From positions 18,388,501 through 18,452,500 of the forward strand of contig NC_058047.1 of NCBI RefSeq assembly GCF_020085105.1: DNA of 64,000 nt, written 5' to 3'. Positions within the stretch are counted from its first letter, which is position 1. The number at the start of each line of letters is the position of its first letter. This document shows, piece after piece, positions 46,383 through 60,104 of this stretch. The DNA is from Siniperca chuatsi (Eukaryota > Chordata > Actinopteri > Centrarchiformes > Sinipercidae). The notes beneath the pieces are model-generated. The model was not told the DNA's origin. It was given only the letters and a program-made list of their open reading frames with translations, and made no database searches. A program made the position numbers and the translations under genes.

Positions 46383-46600
46383 TTTTTGACTTTGGAAACA
46401 ATATAAACATAAACATAAGGTCCATTAGTAGCTGGTCTTTCTCAACAACTGGAGTTGCTCAGTTGTCATTGAATTGTAGATGGTCAAGTTTCCATTTTTC
46501 TGGACTTCTTGTCAACATTGGCTTAAAAGTTGAGATTAAAAGTTAATTCTTGACCTTGGAAACAGTAATTGACAAAATAATCTCACCATGAGGCAACTTC
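46383..46600. repeat. dispersed repeat, copy 2
   Basis: GTTG-to-TTCTTGACCTTGGAAACA is shared with the 29.75-29.91 kb copy in the same order, as is TTGCTCAGTTGTCAT. The family is unknown to me. Confidence 0.5.
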
Positions 46601-46870
46601 CATGACAACTGGGCAACTCCATCTGCTGAGGAACATTATGTGATATATCTCCAGAACATCAATGACAATGTCATTAAATGGACAGTTTGGTTTTATTTTA
46701 AACCCAGATTCTAAAACATTTTCAATCCATATGAGCCTGAACTCCTCCATCACCAGGGTATCCCTGGTAGTCGATCTTTAACAATGCATAATATTTTGAA
46801 ATTGATCATATGCTTTGTATGTAAAATCTATTGGTATGAAAAATTTGCAAAGTGACTAAAGCTGCCAAAT

Positions 46871-46990
46871 AGATGTAGTGGAGTAGAAGTACAAAGTAGT
46901 ATATAATGGAAGTACTCAAGTAAAATATGTGCCTCCAATTGTACTTTTGTAGTACAGTATTTGAGTAAATGTATTTAGTTCCATCACTGG
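46871..46990 (-). mobile_element. MITE fragment, same family as 37.66 kb
   Basis: It ends AGTTCCATCACTGG and contains AGTACTCAAGTAAAATATGT and GTAGTACAGTATTTGAGTAA, the reverse orientation of the 37.66 kb element. Confidence 0.65.
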
Positions 46991-46999
46991 TTGTATACA

Positions 47000-48469
47000 A
47001 AATAACGACAGCAAATGAACCTAAATCAGAGGAAGTAGGGACAAAAGGCCCCTCCATGCACCTACAGCTGGCCCTCTTAATTCAAGCCTCATTTCTCTCC
47101 TGCTCCCTCACTGTTTTCCGTGTCCTCTGAAACTTTCTCTCAGCCTTTCTGTAGCTGCTTTTGCTCTGCTCCTGGTTAGATTTCTTTTGACCTCTCTACC
47201 ATCTGTCCATCTGTCTGTCTCTCTCTTTCTCACTCTCCCAGGCTGAATGTGAAACCATGATACCTAAAGTGACCTTCATGTGCTAAAACTGTAATAAAAT
47301 GCACAGCGCAAACACTCAATGAGAAGTAACAGCCCCTACCCCTGTGTTTCCACCCATTGCATCATCCAATGGTTGGAATAATGGCTTTGGGGAATTTGAT
47401 AGGAATGTGAGTTCTTTAGACACAATGCAGAGCCAGCTCAGAGAGGGGCAGGGGTGGTAGTTAGTTTGGGTGGTGGATTAGCAGAGTTGAAGAGGAGGTG
47501 TTAGCAGGTCAAACACGGTCCTTGGCATGTCCCACACCAGCCACATCCAGCTGTGGTTTCGACCTTGTGTTCTCACCTGTCAGTTGGTTCCTCAAGTCAC
47601 AGGAAGCTGCAGTAGGAAAAACCTGATTGGTATCTTGACCTGACCCACTCTTTGTAACTGGACATGCAACCCCATGGGTTGGGATATACAGTTTATATTT
47701 AGCCTCCCAGACTCTTGTCTTCTTCTTATCTGTGATAGTTTTTTTTTCAGAATAACACTAAGAAAGTGCATAAAAGGAGAAGGACTGTGAAGTGTGACTC
47801 TTCTCTTCCCATCCATTCCAGTTGGCTCCAATGGGAGAGGTCTGACCTATCTCACACTCTCAAAGAGCAAATGGATCCAGTCATCTTTTATTTGAACATG
47901 AAAAACAATGAGTCATCCAATCACAGATATAAAACTGGTTGCAACCTCTTGGCCCTGTCAGTGGAGGATAGGAATTCCACAGAAAGACAAATACACACAC
48001 ATCATTTATGATGAACTAGATTGGATGACAGAATCTGGATTTTGCTTTCTGTGCTGTGCTATCATTATTTCCAACCCTGAATATTTGCACCAGTTATACT
48101 GTATATTAAAAAGTCAACATGAAAATATGAAGGTGATACAGTCAACAAGTGCAACCAAAGCAGAACAGTAGTCGTACAAGGCGTCTATTAGAGAATGACA
48201 CAACACAAGGGAGCACATAAGGCCTTGGGGCGAAAAACTGTAACATGTGTTGGGACAAGTAAGTGCAGCAATTTTATGACACGGACAAATTATGTGTTCT
48301 TGTTTGAAACTGTCAACTGATCTCTGTCTTTGTGGAAAACAAAAACAAAACTCTTCAAACTACACTTAAAACAATTAACCTGCTTGTGTATAGCGTTCTA
48401 AACATAAAGTGACACATCTGTCCAACATTAAAGCGTCTGGCATAATTACACGCGTGTCTTTGACCTCTC
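47000..48469. other. intergenic upstream of the S1P receptor
   Basis: No exon recognised. 47.08-47.23 kb is pyrimidine-rich. Confidence 0.45.
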
Positions 48470-49899
48470 TCCTGACTCATAGTTAATGGTAAAAACTAAA
48501 TGGAGAGGTAAGGGAAGATCCCGCCCCAACGTCTCTAGGAGGGGTGAGAGCGAGACTGTCAGAGCTGGAGAGAGTCACAGTGTGGGTAGAGAACGCCGAA
48601 AAGTCCAGGACACAACATACAGTGGATGTTTGGAGGAAAATACTTAAGTGATTGGAAACTTTTAATGGGGCGAGGACAAGATATGGACTTTTGACTTCAC
48701 GTCGAAGACAATCCATTTTTGGCAATCACACATTTTGTACCAGCGCATCGTTACGCAGGAGAGGAAAAGACCTTCCAAGTTCTGCAAATCTCGCCACACC
48801 ACCAGGATGTTTAGATGAGACCAGTAGCCTAACTCCAAAAAGGTACGACAAGTCAGTGTAGCTGTGGTGAAGAATAATAGACCAACTGTGCAGAGACTGT
48901 ACTTCGCCAGTCGAGTACTGCAGGTTTGTGAACTATCAATTTCCAAATGATTACTCTATTTAACTTGAACAACTTTTCCAAAGCAGGAAAGTTGTTTAGA
49001 CCTCCATGAGTAGACATCTTGTTTCAACTAAAATACTGTTCAAACGTTACCAACAATTTTGTTTTGATAAAGAACAATAGTGTACAAGTTATTTTTTACA
49101 GTGTGTATTAATCTGGGATGCACAAAGGCCTAATTGAGTTTAATTATAAGACAAACCTGTTCATCCAACCTGAGGGTTACATGCTCTGAAGAATAATTTA
49201 AAGGATTATTTTGGAACCTTTTACATCCACGTTTTGTTTACGAGTCACAGTACTTTCACTAGAAATTCACTTTGTCAGAAATGATAACATTTATGGCATA
49301 TGATTTCTGACCAGCAGTAACTGCCATAGCTGTTTGTACAAGACAGCATTAATGGGGGCAATAAAGAAACAATAGCTTGTAATGTCCTACTGTAAAGGTT
49401 CTTCTTTATTTATCATGTTATCGATTTCTTTACAAGTCTGTGTTTTATATTGTGTTATGTATAATTTATATATTCGAAATGCTGCAGCTACCTTGGCCAG
49501 GACACTTCTGCAAGATTTTTAATCTCAGTAATGCACTTTCCTTGATAAATTAAGTAATATTAAGTCGGAAGGCCTAATATATATATTTTTCTATTTATTT
49601 TCAATTTGCTTTTTATGGTGTTTCTACATAACAATTGCTTTCATTTCTTAGAGTCCTCCTAGAGATTTTTTTTCTTACATAAATTAACCAAAATGTTGTT
49701 GAATGTAACTTTTGTGACTTTAAAGTGTTGCATATAATAATGTTATCTCTTGACTGCATTTGATTGGCAGGTCCTTTGAGAGGCTTTAAGATGCCAGTTG
49801 TGACCCTGCCAGGTTGAGCAGCCTTGCATCCCTCTGCTGTGTCCAGTGCTGTGGCGCCCTCTGCTGTGTGACTGAGGAAGGCCAGGAAGGGCAGGCAGT
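48470..49899 (+). promoter_or_regulatory. candidate promoter, 5' UTR exon and intron of the S1P receptor gene
   Basis: S1P receptor genes usually have a non-coding first exon and one coding exon. The 48.5-48.9 kb part is less AT-rich and has possible donors (AAAAAG/GTACGA near 48.84 kb, CTGCAG/GTTTGT near 48.92 kb). A plausible acceptor (TGATTGGCAG) precedes 49771, 129 bases before the start codon. All of this is inferred; no TATA box is evident. Confidence 0.35.
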
Positions 49900-51099
49900 A
49901 TGGGGAACATACTGGAGGAAGGGATGAATACTGACATCGTCAGACACTACAACCACTCAGGGAAGTGGGACCGGCCTCGCACCAGCGGGGCCTGTAAGAT
50001 GGCTGTGCTGCTCTTCATCTGTGTGCTGATTGTTCTGGAGAATGTTACGGTCCTGCTCGCTCTCTGGAGGAACAAGCGCTTCCACAGCCGCATGTACTTC
50101 CTCATTGGAAACCTGGCACTGTCAGACCTGCTGGCTGGTGTGGCCTACGTGGTTAACATCTTTACCTCAGGACGCAACACCTTCTTCCTGACACCAGTGC
50201 AGTGGCTTGCCAGAGAAGGGAGCATGTTTGTAGCCCTCAGTGCATCCACGTTCAGCCTTCTGGCCATTGGAATTGAGAGGCACATGACTATGGTGCGTTT
50301 GCGTCCATGTGAGACAGCAGGTCGGGGGAGACTTTTAGGACTGCTGGCGGCCTGCTGGCTTGTGTCAGTGCTGCTCAGCGCCCTGCCCAGCCTGGGCTGG
50401 AACTGCCTGAGCAATCTGGCCTCCTGCTCCACAGTGCTGCCACTCTATGCTAAGAGTTATGTGGCCTTCTGCATCAGTGTGTTCAGTGCCCTGTTGGTGG
50501 CCATCATCATCCTCTACATCAGGATCTACCGCCTGGTAACCTCTAGCAGCCGCAGGGTTAGTAGCCGGCCTTCAGAGCGCTCACTGGCCCTGCTGCGGAC
50601 AGTGGTTATTGTTCTTGGCGTGTTTGTCATGTGCTGGACCCCCCTCTTCCTCCTGCTGCTGCTGGATGTTGGTTGTAGCCCAGATAAGTGCCCTGTGCTC
50701 TACCAGGTGGACTGGTTCATCGCCCTGGCTGTGCTCAACTCTGCCCTCAACCCTCTGATATACACTTTGTCCAGCAGGGAGATGAGGGCGGCTTTCTTCC
50801 GGCTGCTGTGCTGCTGTCAGGCCAGTGTGGAGTCCACAGGGACTCCTGTGGTGGGCAACCCCCACCTTGGCACAGTCATCCCCACTGCTGAGAACAGCAA
50901 GACCAGTTTTGGTGGAGGAGGGGGCAGTGGGGCTGGCAAGTCCACGCTGAGTAGAGCGAAGGTTCCCCCACCTATGAACTCTGACAACAAGCATGGGGGT
51001 CCCTCAGCCACCGCTGTGCCCCATCCCTCTGGACCTGCAGACCTGCTCTCAGCTGTGCTCGTGAAGGCGGGGGCGCTGCCCACCCTCAGCAAGTTCTGA
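49900..51099 (+). CDS. s1pr4: sphingosine-1-phosphate receptor (S1P4-like), intact
   Basis: A seven-transmembrane G-protein-coupled receptor for sphingosine-1-phosphate, encoded by one 399-codon exon. Visible features: N-terminal glycosylation site NHS (residue 18); TM1 from about 34; RE pair at 105-106 in TM3 for the lipid phosphate; ERH (126-128) in place of DRY; CWTP (245-248) in TM6; NPLIY (284-288) in TM7; and CCC (304-306), likely palmitoylated. The tail is long and has a glycine-rich run near 338-346. The core looks much like S1PR3 ([23 protein letters not shown]). However, HYNHSGK, ASTFSLL...G-x-ERxxTMVR and [18 protein letters not shown] match S1PR4, and the mier2/plpp2/shd neighbourhood is that of human S1PR4. 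Membership in the S1P family is near certain. The subtype is about 65 percent likely. Confidence 0.95.
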   Translation: MGNILEEGMNTDIVRHYNHSGKWDRPRTSGACKMAVLLFICVLIVLENVTVLLALWRNKRFHSRMYFLIGNLALSDLLAGVAYVVNIFTSGRNTFFLTPVQWLAREGSMFVALSASTFSLLAIGIERHMTMVRLRPCETAGRGRLLGLLAACWLVSVLLSALPSLGWNCLSNLASCSTVLPLYAKSYVAFCISVFSALLVAIIILYIRIYRLVTSSSRRVSSRPSERSLALLRTVVIVLGVFVMCWTPLFLLLLLDVGCSPDKCPVLYQVDWFIALAVLNSALNPLIYTLSSREMRAAFFRLLCCCQASVESTGTPVVGNPHLGTVIPTAENSKTSFGGGGGSGAGKSTLSRAKVPPPMNSDNKHGGPSATAVPHPSGPADLLSAVLVKAGALPTLSKF

Positions 51100-51239
51100 G
51101 CGGAAGCACCTTAATGAGGCTTTACAGTCATACAGAAATAGACATAACTGACATAATCCTGCTATCAGCCACTTTTTGTTTATGCACGTTGGCCAGTGTA
51201 GCACGGATAGGATGAAGGAATGATATTCACCGGGAACCT

Positions 51240-51440
51240 AATAAATGCAGATGGCAGATTAGAGTACAACCAAAATCATTTAAAGCCACTACTTACAACA
51301 ACTCAACAATATTATTCACAACATCGGAGTAACGTATATGTTGTGTTTGTTTTACACAATGATTAATGTTGACTTTTCAAAACTATGAAATACAATAGAA
51401 CAATTTCATGGACATGGACTAAACCAAGCCCCAAAATAAA
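51240..51440 (+). terminator. poly(A) signals of the S1P receptor gene
   Basis: AATAAA occurs at 51240-51245 and again at 51435-51440, 141 and 336 bases after the stop codon. Either could be used. Confidence 0.5.
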
Positions 51441-53700
51441 TTTCTTGGCTTAATTCATGTCTGTGATACTTGTGTTGGTAATGTTTCAAGCAACAACAGA
51501 GTATAATTAACTTTATTAGTGTTGTGTCTGTCAATGTGTTTATTTTTTGTTTTGTCATAAGCAGAAAAGATCAAATTGCATGTACTATATGCAAGTACTG
51601 CATTTCCCATCACAACTTGACTTGGTAAACTATTTATTTTCTGTGAAAACATTTGCCATCTTAATACTTTTAGTATAATTTTTTGGACTTGAAGAGTTTG
51701 TGTGCATAAAAACCCATCACGGTACTATGACTTTATTATTGATTTTGTTATGATTTGAGGTGAGGTGCTGTGAGAGAAAAAAGACCAAAAGTTTATTTGT
51801 CAGACTAGTGGCCTCATGAGGCTGTGATGCTCATTACACACCAGAAAACAAAATTGTTGGATGAATGAAAAATGGAGAGACAATATTGCCATTATTAGAT
51901 TCTTACCACCACTAGTGGGCAAGAACGAAAAGATTGTCCTGACGGTGGAGCTACAGGAAGAGCCATGTTTTTTTTTTCTAAATCAGTAGAGTTCAACTTC
52001 TCTACAGTGGCCATTTTTGGACATTTCAGGCTGCTCTACATTACCACAACTGACTCACGTTTCATTGGTCTAAGCTCTACTTTGTCAGTATCAGCTGCAC
52101 TGTGAGCTGAATTAACGTGGCTAATAACTACACTCATGGACATTTTTGCTTCTCATCAGCACATCTAGAAACCACTCACATGTAACCTAACCACTAGTGA
52201 ATAAGAGTGTTGGATGTGAATTATTTAATGGTGGTAGACTGTAAATTACATTTCTGCCTAGGGTGGTGCAGTGCCTGATACCATTACATAGCAAATAAAA
52301 TAAAATCCTATTCCCTTTTATGAGATTTTCATACGTGTCATGTTTTTATATTAAATCAATGACTTGCCTGCTGTCAACCCCCTTCCTCTCAGCCATGCTC
52401 GGTCTCTGTGTTGATCCTCTGCATAAATTGTCAAGGTACATATACAGGAAAGCCAGTGATAGCGATTTTGATCTTCTGCACAATATGAATAGTAGATGTT
52501 TGCTCATATCAGTCTGTCATAGTCAAGGTTCACATAAAAGCTTCAGCCATACATATACAGTACATACGAATGTTTTGATTTGTCAGTTTATCATTTGCTA
52601 TTCAGACAGAAGAAAAATGTCATGTGATTTAACCTGCTGCACTCATTTAATATCCTAATGGGAAGCTGATTGATGCTCTCTTATTCCCTTTAATGGGTAG
52701 GCCTGGATCAGCCAATGATGAATAATGCAGAGAAACTCTTGATATTTATTTTAGCCAGGGGTTTCCAGCTCAGTGAGGTCAGGTAGCTATTAGTCATGAA
52801 AGGCATACTGCATGAATCTCACTTCAAATGGCTTCCTGTCATTGTATAATTCTCTGGAACTTTTGTGTGACACGCCACAGTTATCCAGAATGTTAAATTA
52901 ATTAGATAACCAAACTGTTTGGTTTTGTTACATGTTCTTTTGAGAAATTCTGTTTAATTTATCTTTGATTGAAATGGTGTATACATGATGATTTCAAATC
53001 ACACACATTTACAGGATGTGTTTAAACAAAGAGTGACATTGTGAAAAGGGTTTAGTCTTCAGTGCTATGAATTCTAAGAAATTATCAGATACTTCAAGTG
53101 GAAGTGGATATCAGTTGTTGTTTTTTAGATGCTGATAACTAAAGACATTCAATTCATGTGGGGTTTTTTATTCCTACAAAACTGTAGCAGTGAAGGTTAC
53201 TTTAACTTGAAACGATAAATGGGCTGATTGCAGCAGAGTTTGTTGTTCCTAGCACATTGCACAGCAAAGACCAGAGAGGAGCTGACAGACTGGCATTTCA
53301 AACTCACCTCAGCTAAAGGATGTGTCTCTGCTACGCATCTCCAGATCTGATGAAAAAAGACAGCGAGGACGCATTACCAGCCGAGCATTTCCAGCTTAAA
53401 GGTCATTGACTGCTTCCTGTCAGAAATGTCTAAACACTCTCTTTCCTGAATTAGCCGGGTATAAGCATGTCCTTATGCCATCTGGAACATTAGAAAATAC
53501 CAAAATGTTGAGCTGTATAGCTTGTAGTCAGTGAATCCCTGTTCCCCTCTTCCATTTCAACACCATCATTATCCTGATCCAAACCCTCATTTGATTTGGT
53601 TTGATTAAAATGGCTTTGTTGTCAGAAAATTGGTTTGCAAAGAAAAAAAGATTTTAAAAAATCCACACAAATGAAATACAATATATATAAATTTTCATTG
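51441..53700. other. intergenic, nothing recognised
   Basis: No exon, RNA gene or clear element was seen on either strand. Confidence 0.45.
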
Positions 53701-53759
53701 TCAGTAATTTAGCTAACCAGGTCATCCACTGATATTTAAAACATACAAGAGTGGACTAA

Positions 53760-54360
53760 AACCATCATCAGGAGAAGTAAGAGGTGTCTGGAAACAACAC
53801 CTAATAAATACCAGGCGTGCCAGCTGATTGCTCAGTGGCATCATTAGACAATTGAGCTTTATACCTTGGAAATACAAAATCTATTTCTAAGTTTTGTGTC
53901 TTGAGACAAAAAAAACCTGTAGTCCTGATCATTTAATTCAAGAACTTTGTCTTATCAAACACTTTATGGCATGGAATGGATTCCCAAAAAAAGATAAAGA
54001 CTGGAAAAATTCAAGAACAAATCCTAGAAAGATCAGTCAAAAATGTGGAAGAATTTAACCAAAGAGGTCAGAACAATATGGGAGTGCAAAAAGATTTCAT
54101 ATTTCACATCCACTAAAGATCTTACACCAAAAGTATTAAGTTCAGCTGTAAATCACCTCATAAGTCCTGACGGTAATGGTGATTACATGGGCAAAACTGA
54201 ACGCTGCTTAATTTCCAGATTACATGAACATTCAAGAGGATCCAACACTGCTGAATGTGAATATTTAACATCGTATGATGAATTCAAACATGTTACTGAT
54301 GTTAAGAATCTTCCTGTTCAATCAGACCTGACACGTGAAACAAAGTTTCACAACTCATGA
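53760..54360 (+). mobile_element. Penelope-like element fragment with GIY-YIG domain
   Basis: The plus frame ending at 54360 reads GDYMGKTERCLISRLHEHSR and SYDEFKH, the Y-x-GKT-RCL-x-x-RL-x-EH pattern of the GIY-YIG endonuclease at the end of Penelope-like retroelements. Upstream codons are interrupted. It is a 5'-truncated dead copy. Confidence 0.65.
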
Positions 54361-55869
54361 AAAAGACATTCATCTATGGACAAAACCCCCCCAATAAATA
54401 GTTTTAAGATTATGGTTATTAAGGGGAAAAATAATAAATAAGTCACACAATGAAGATGAGGCTGAAAGAAAAATTATTGAATATCCCAACTGTTCTCATC
54501 CTGAGACTCTTTAGTTTCATCATCTTCAAACATATTCAGTGAACATAAATAAATTCCTTTTCATTTCAATCTTCTTCATGTCCTCAAATGTCAGCTCTGA
54601 CAGATTCCATTTCCTCAAACACCTGAAACAAACACCATTTAATCGTTGCATGTGCTAACTGGGTCAAACACCTTAATAAATCATGTTAACTAAATAGCCG
54701 TCACCAGTCTTTTTTGAGGATTTAGACATGGTGGATTTGTGTCATTCTCTGTGCACAATGCCTATTTGCATATGACTAATGTGAACACGATAGAGGACAA
54801 GAGAATCACACCACCCCCTGTCATCATGATCCTGGCTTTATACTGCTGCGTGGTGAGGAAGAGTGCATGCGTGTGTATGTGTGTGTGCATTTGCATGTGT
54901 CACGTTTTAGCGGCGACAGACGTGTATGTGTGTGTTTGAGAGGAAGAACAAAGACTCCATCTGGTCCGAGCCGCTGAATGTGCCAGTATGAAACACTTCT
55001 GTCGTTCTGAAGTCCCTTTTTGAAGCAGCTCGGAGGTGGAGTGGAGCCAGGCCGAGAGTGGCGAGGGGTCCTATTTGAGGCGGCCGCTCACGCAGGGAGC
55101 CCCTGGCTGAAGCCATTCTCTCCTCTGCAGCTGAGTTGTACCACTCTCACCAAGGAGACACACACATTCATCTGGTGTGTGATGATTCTACTCTCCTACC
55201 TTCACCTCCACTGCTCTCCGATTCAATACAGTGTAATTACACGTGCAACAAAGAGAGTGAAGACCCAGGCAGACTTCAGTGATAAGCTCCCCGGGATCAG
55301 AGGGCTTTATCCTGGGAGCAGCTGGGAAGAAGGCAAAGGTCACTTCGTAGGGAGATATCTGAAGGAGCTAGCTGAGACTTGGATTGGTGGACACTCCTCC
55401 CATCATCCCCCACTGCCATTAATTCTCCTGTCTATTGCTGATCCTGTTGAGTTACAGCAGGAATACTAGAATACATTTTTTTTATTTAATTTTAACATCT
55501 CAGCTAAGTCATTTTATCTCTATTTTCTTTCTCCTGAAGCGACAACAAAAACATCCATTTCTGTTTCAATTTCCCAGAGCCCAAGGTGATGATTTTGTCC
55601 AAGATATGATCACATTCAGCAAAAAGCAGCAAAGAGAGATGCTGCAACCAGTTTTGCTTTTTAAATTACCTTAATGATGAATCAATTGCCAAAATAGTTT
55701 TAAATGTCTCTCAATTGAGTAATCAATTAATTAATAGTTTATAGATGGACTAATAGTTTCAGCAACTAATCTGTTTAACAGCATGAAAATGACCATGGAT
55801 CTCTACATTTAGATAAACATGGCTGTTTTATATCAGAATAAAGTATGTTTTTCTCGTGAGGACGGGAAA
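54361..55869. other. intergenic; possible conserved patch
   Basis: 54.95-55.45 kb is less AT-rich and lacks repeats. It is open on the plus strand for 149 codons with no recognisable domain or splice sites, so I treat it as non-coding, perhaps regulatory. Confidence 0.35.
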
Positions 55870-56175
55870 ACCATTGTGCAACTGGCCATCATGTCTGTGC
55901 TTGACTACGGAGATATCTTGTACTGTCTTGCTGCTCATTCCTCCTTAAAATAACTTGAAGCGTTTTTTGTCTTGTGTTTCATTACAGGAGATAAATATTG
56001 TGCTCACCACTATGTACTATATGAAAAAGTAGGCTGTTCCTCACTAGCAACAAGAAGAGAACTGCACACTCATTTTTGTTTAGAAGTGTATCTTACTGAA
56101 GCTGCCACACTGTCACATCTCTTCTCAAATTTAAAACTACTGTTCATCAGACCAGATCCCAGGACTGGCTAACTA
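55870..56175 (+). mobile_element. LINE fragment, C-terminal end of the ORF2-type protein
   Basis: SVLDYGDILYCLAAHSSLK, then FITGDKYCAHHYVLYEKVGC and SLATRRELHTHF, match the region after the reverse transcriptase in L2/CR1/Rex-type LINEs (LDYGD-x-x-Y, HH-x-LY-x-x-V-x-W-x-SL-x-x-RR-x-x-H). A stop interrupts it near 55.95 kb. Confidence 0.7.
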
Positions 56176-57203
56176 TTGAACCCTGAACCTGGGAAGACTG
56201 TCTTCCAGTACTTTGCACCATAAATTGAAAGGACAATAAGATTTAAAAGTCTTAAATTCAATTGCATGAATTTAAACTAATTCTTTGATCGTTTTAGAGA
56301 TGTGTGTGATTGTTTCTCATGCTATTTGTGTCTGATTAAATAAAGTTTATATACATACTGTATTTGGTAATCTTTTTCAATGCCATTATATCATAACAGA
56401 AAGGTGGCAGGAGTGGATAAGTAATCGCTTCCAAATTCTTCCCTTCCACATCCCCCTCTCCCCAAATCCCCCAAAACAGCAGCTGCTTTCTTTCTAAACC
56501 TTCTCTGATTGCAGTCTTCTGGCAGGGCCTGACAGCATGTGCACACCTGCTCACACTGACCTCCAATCTATCTCTTCCACGCCTGCCTGCCACAACTGTA
56601 GGGATTAGCATGTCTGGGATAGGGGATAAGTGTGAGAGAGGATGGCAGCCTTTTAGTCTGACATGCGTGTCCCATCCCTCACTTGTGGCATTGACGGTGT
56701 GTGTGCACAGCTGGCTGATTCCCTGCCTCCGTGCATGTGAGCAGCCTGGAGGTTTGTGTGTTGTGTGAAAGAGCAACTGGAGGTGGAGACACCCGTGATA
56801 GACTTCAAGTGCGCATCTCATGTAAGAGTTAAAGCCCCTGACAACTTGGTTTCACATCTTTCTCTTTCTCTATAACATTAAATACTCATGACTGATAAAT
56901 CTGCTTCATCAGGAGTGTGTGGGTGTAGTTTGACTTGATTTGATTAACAGTCCTGCAACAATCCCAAACCTGTCATGAGATTCTGATTCAGATGTTGCTG
57001 AATTCTGATTGGTGCACACAAATATGGGAAATCGCCTTTTTCCAACAGAGCCCTGCCCACCTTAACTCAGTGAGACAAGCACAGACAAAACACACACAGA
57101 ACCAGGACACACAAAAATCTCTCAGGTGAAAAAAACAACAGGACGAGTGCTACTCAACCTGAAAACAACTGTCCTCTGTCTGACAAAATAAGGTCTGTGT
57201 GCT

Positions 57204-57208
<5 letters not shown>
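56176..57208. other. intergenic, nothing recognised
   Basis: No gene seen. A minus-strand open frame at 56.34-56.82 kb has no domain. Confidence 0.4.

Positions 57209-57234
<26 letters not shown>
57209..57234. repeat. (TG)13 microsatellite
   Basis: Uninterrupted dinucleotide run. Confidence 0.95.
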
Positions 57235-58149
57235 AATGAAAGACACAATTTAGTTACATTCTAGGATCCAGCATTTTTTAAACTTGACCAATACCAATAA
57301 CTAAAAGTCAGGCTCTCTCTGCTTCTGCTGCTTTGATTTTAGTTATTCTTTAAAAAAAAGATCTGTCTCTCACAAGTCCCCCAACTTTGTGGAAGTGGAG
57401 CGCTAAATTGATGGATTACCTCTTTAACGGAACGTCTTTTAAGATGAAGTCAAAATCTCATTTGTCAGTCAAGGATTTATTGGCCCCCTTTAAATGTTTT
57501 ATCTTACCTGACCTGTACCCTTGCATGGTCTCTTGAGATTAAAATGTCTTTTTTCAGAAAGAGCCAGTATATTTGTTTTCATAGTAACCACTTAATATCA
57601 AGTGTTTTCGATGTCAAATGTTTAATTACTTATTTTTTAAATGTTTGTTATGGTTCTGCTTCTTTCACTTGCTAACTTGTTTGTGTTTCTACAAGACAAT
57701 CTAGTCCCTTTTCACAGCATTTTGACTTGCCATAGCAGAAAAGGTTACTAATAACATTCACAATGGCTCTGTTCTATTCAAGTGTCCCAGTAAGCAGTGT
57801 GACAGTGAGTCGGCATGCACAATACCAGGACCCTGAACCTGAAGCAGCTAAAAGGAATTCAGCCATCATTCATTTTATTATTTACACCTGTGATTTTAAT
57901 ACTGTGACACGCCAAAATGTCTTCTATGAAACGGTTTCTACCTATTGAACACAACTCTTTTAGGCCATGCATGTGTGTGTGCATGTTATGTGGTTTCCTA
58001 ACATGTTCTATGGCTCTGTGGCGATCACAGGTGTTCATTCTTCAAGCCTGTCTGATGGATTAACAGCTGCCGTCTCCGCATAATCGTTGACAACCCCCCT
58101 CGATCTGACATTACACACATTCTGATTCTCATATGACAGCTGCGCACGC

Positions 58150-58154
<5 letters not shown>

Positions 58155-58188
<34 letters not shown>
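58155..58188. repeat. (CA)17 microsatellite
   Basis: Uninterrupted dinucleotide run, preceded by degenerate CACGCA units. Confidence 0.95.
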
Positions 58189-58189
<1 letters not shown>

Positions 58190-59007
58190 TTCACAATTTA
58201 CACACACCAGAATCATGTTATAATGCTGCAAGGACGGTGCCATTTGTTCCAACCTAGACAAACGTGCTCATAAAAATATGGCTTTATATAAGATGTCCTT
58301 CAATCTACTAGAAATCAGCTAATAGAAATAATGAAAAAGGCAGAGACAAGGTAAGAGCTATACAAAAGCCAGAGAAATAAGAGCGTGATATTAGTTTGAT
58401 TTTTACATGCTGCACTGCCACTGTCGTTATTATTCATATCCCTCCCCAGGGAGCCTTGTTTGAAAAATGGGACTATAGCAGCCCCCCCTACATGTCACCA
58501 TCTCTCTCTCTTATACTCACAAACACCCACACAGACACACACACTTGTTCGGAGTCTTGTTGGCAAAGTACACCCAGACCTTCCCCCTTCCCTCATCCCC
58601 CTTCCTTCACTCTTTCTCCCCAATAGAGAATGATCCAGCTCGTCTCCTCTCTCCGTCACGCGGGTAATCAGCCTCTGCTATTTCATTTGGCTCAGTAATG
58701 AAAGCAATCCCAGTGCTTTTCACTGCACCGCAGCCCAAATAATGAGGGCTGCCTCACCCCTCCTCAGCCACACCTCATACCCAGTCCTCACCCTCTCCCT
58801 CCCAACCTTGCTGTTAATGGATGAAGGAAAGCAAATGTGTGTGAAGCATGCAATCTTGCCAAGTCCTTTGTGCCTCTTTTCCTTTTTTCTGGTTTGCAAA
58901 TGAGTCTATTGCATACAATTTTATCAGATATACTATTAATCAGAATATTTTGGAAGTGTTTTCTTTTTGAATCAAACACAAGACCAAAAGGATTTTTCAT
59001 CTCCATT

Positions 59008-59195
59008 AGTGGTTCCCAACCTTTACTGCATGTGACCTCTACGAGTTGTGAACAGTTCAGCAGTAATTATTTGTGATGCATTTTTAGAGGCCTGCAGAGG
59101 TAACACCCCCCCAAGCAGAATTTAGTTTTTCAATATTTCCTCCCACGATTCATCTCCAAACCCCTTGTGGGGGTCCCAGCCTGTTGGGAACCACT
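59008..59195. mobile_element. short MITE, AGTGGTTCCCAACC ends
   Basis: AGTGGTTCCCAACC at the left and GTTGGGAACCACT at the right are inverted repeats around about 160 bp that includes a CCCCTTGTGGGGGTCCC stretch, a familiar hAT-type non-autonomous element. Confidence 0.75.
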
Positions 59196-60104
59196 GATCT
59201 ACATGTAGAGTCAACACTCTTTAGAAACACTTTGAATACAGATGAGATGCCTCAACACAGCAGGTGAATTATACATCCTCTCATTTTTTTACTAGAGACA
59301 AAATGGCCATAATAATAACAATTAATACAACCAAGTCTATATAGATGTTTGGATTAAGAAATAATGATTTAAATCATTTCCCATTTGTCATTTCCAATGG
59401 TCATAATAGTAGAAATTGTCTCTCTCCTAAAATCAGTTTTTGTCACACAACGCTGCAGCCAGGCAGCACACATGGGAACCCATTCCAGATGGCAAGCATT
59501 TAACTCAAATACAACTCAGCCACCAACATGTAATGACTTGGCCAGACGAAAAATCTGCGATCAAATATGTAGGAAGTGTGAGAATGTGGCCAACAGTCAC
59601 AAAGTTTGAGAGTTTGTTTGAGAGGGTTCAGTGTTTGCTGATTAGCATTTCTTGGCTTCATATGTAGCCTACAGCTCAGCTTCAAAGCTTAGCATAAAGT
59701 CAATGACAGCAGTGACAGGTTGCTTTTTTACACACTCAGTATTGTCTACCAAATGCAACGTAGGCAACCAACAAGAGATACAGGTCAGAAAGGTCAACAC
59801 AAGTACCACCACAACACAGCTTCTCTGTTGCTTATGATGAACAATCAACAAATAACATGGAGATATATCAAGCAAATCCTCAACGTACAGCAGCATGACA
59901 GTACAGAACAGACTGGATGAAAATTAGCAGGTGTGGCTTTGTGTAGAAAAGCATCTAAAATATAACTGCTGTTGGTAAAACCCTTATATTTTCGAAAATA
60001 GCATTGGTTTTTTGATTGGAAAACGTGAATTTTCCAACATTTACAAAAGGGTCTCCCAAGCCAGAGGATGAAAAAAGTTTCACATGTTATACAGTACAAT
60101 TGAA

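Noticed and set aside
55020..55469. 149-codon plus-strand frame
   Set aside because: No signal, domain or splice support. The translation looks random and is rich in His, Ser and Leu.
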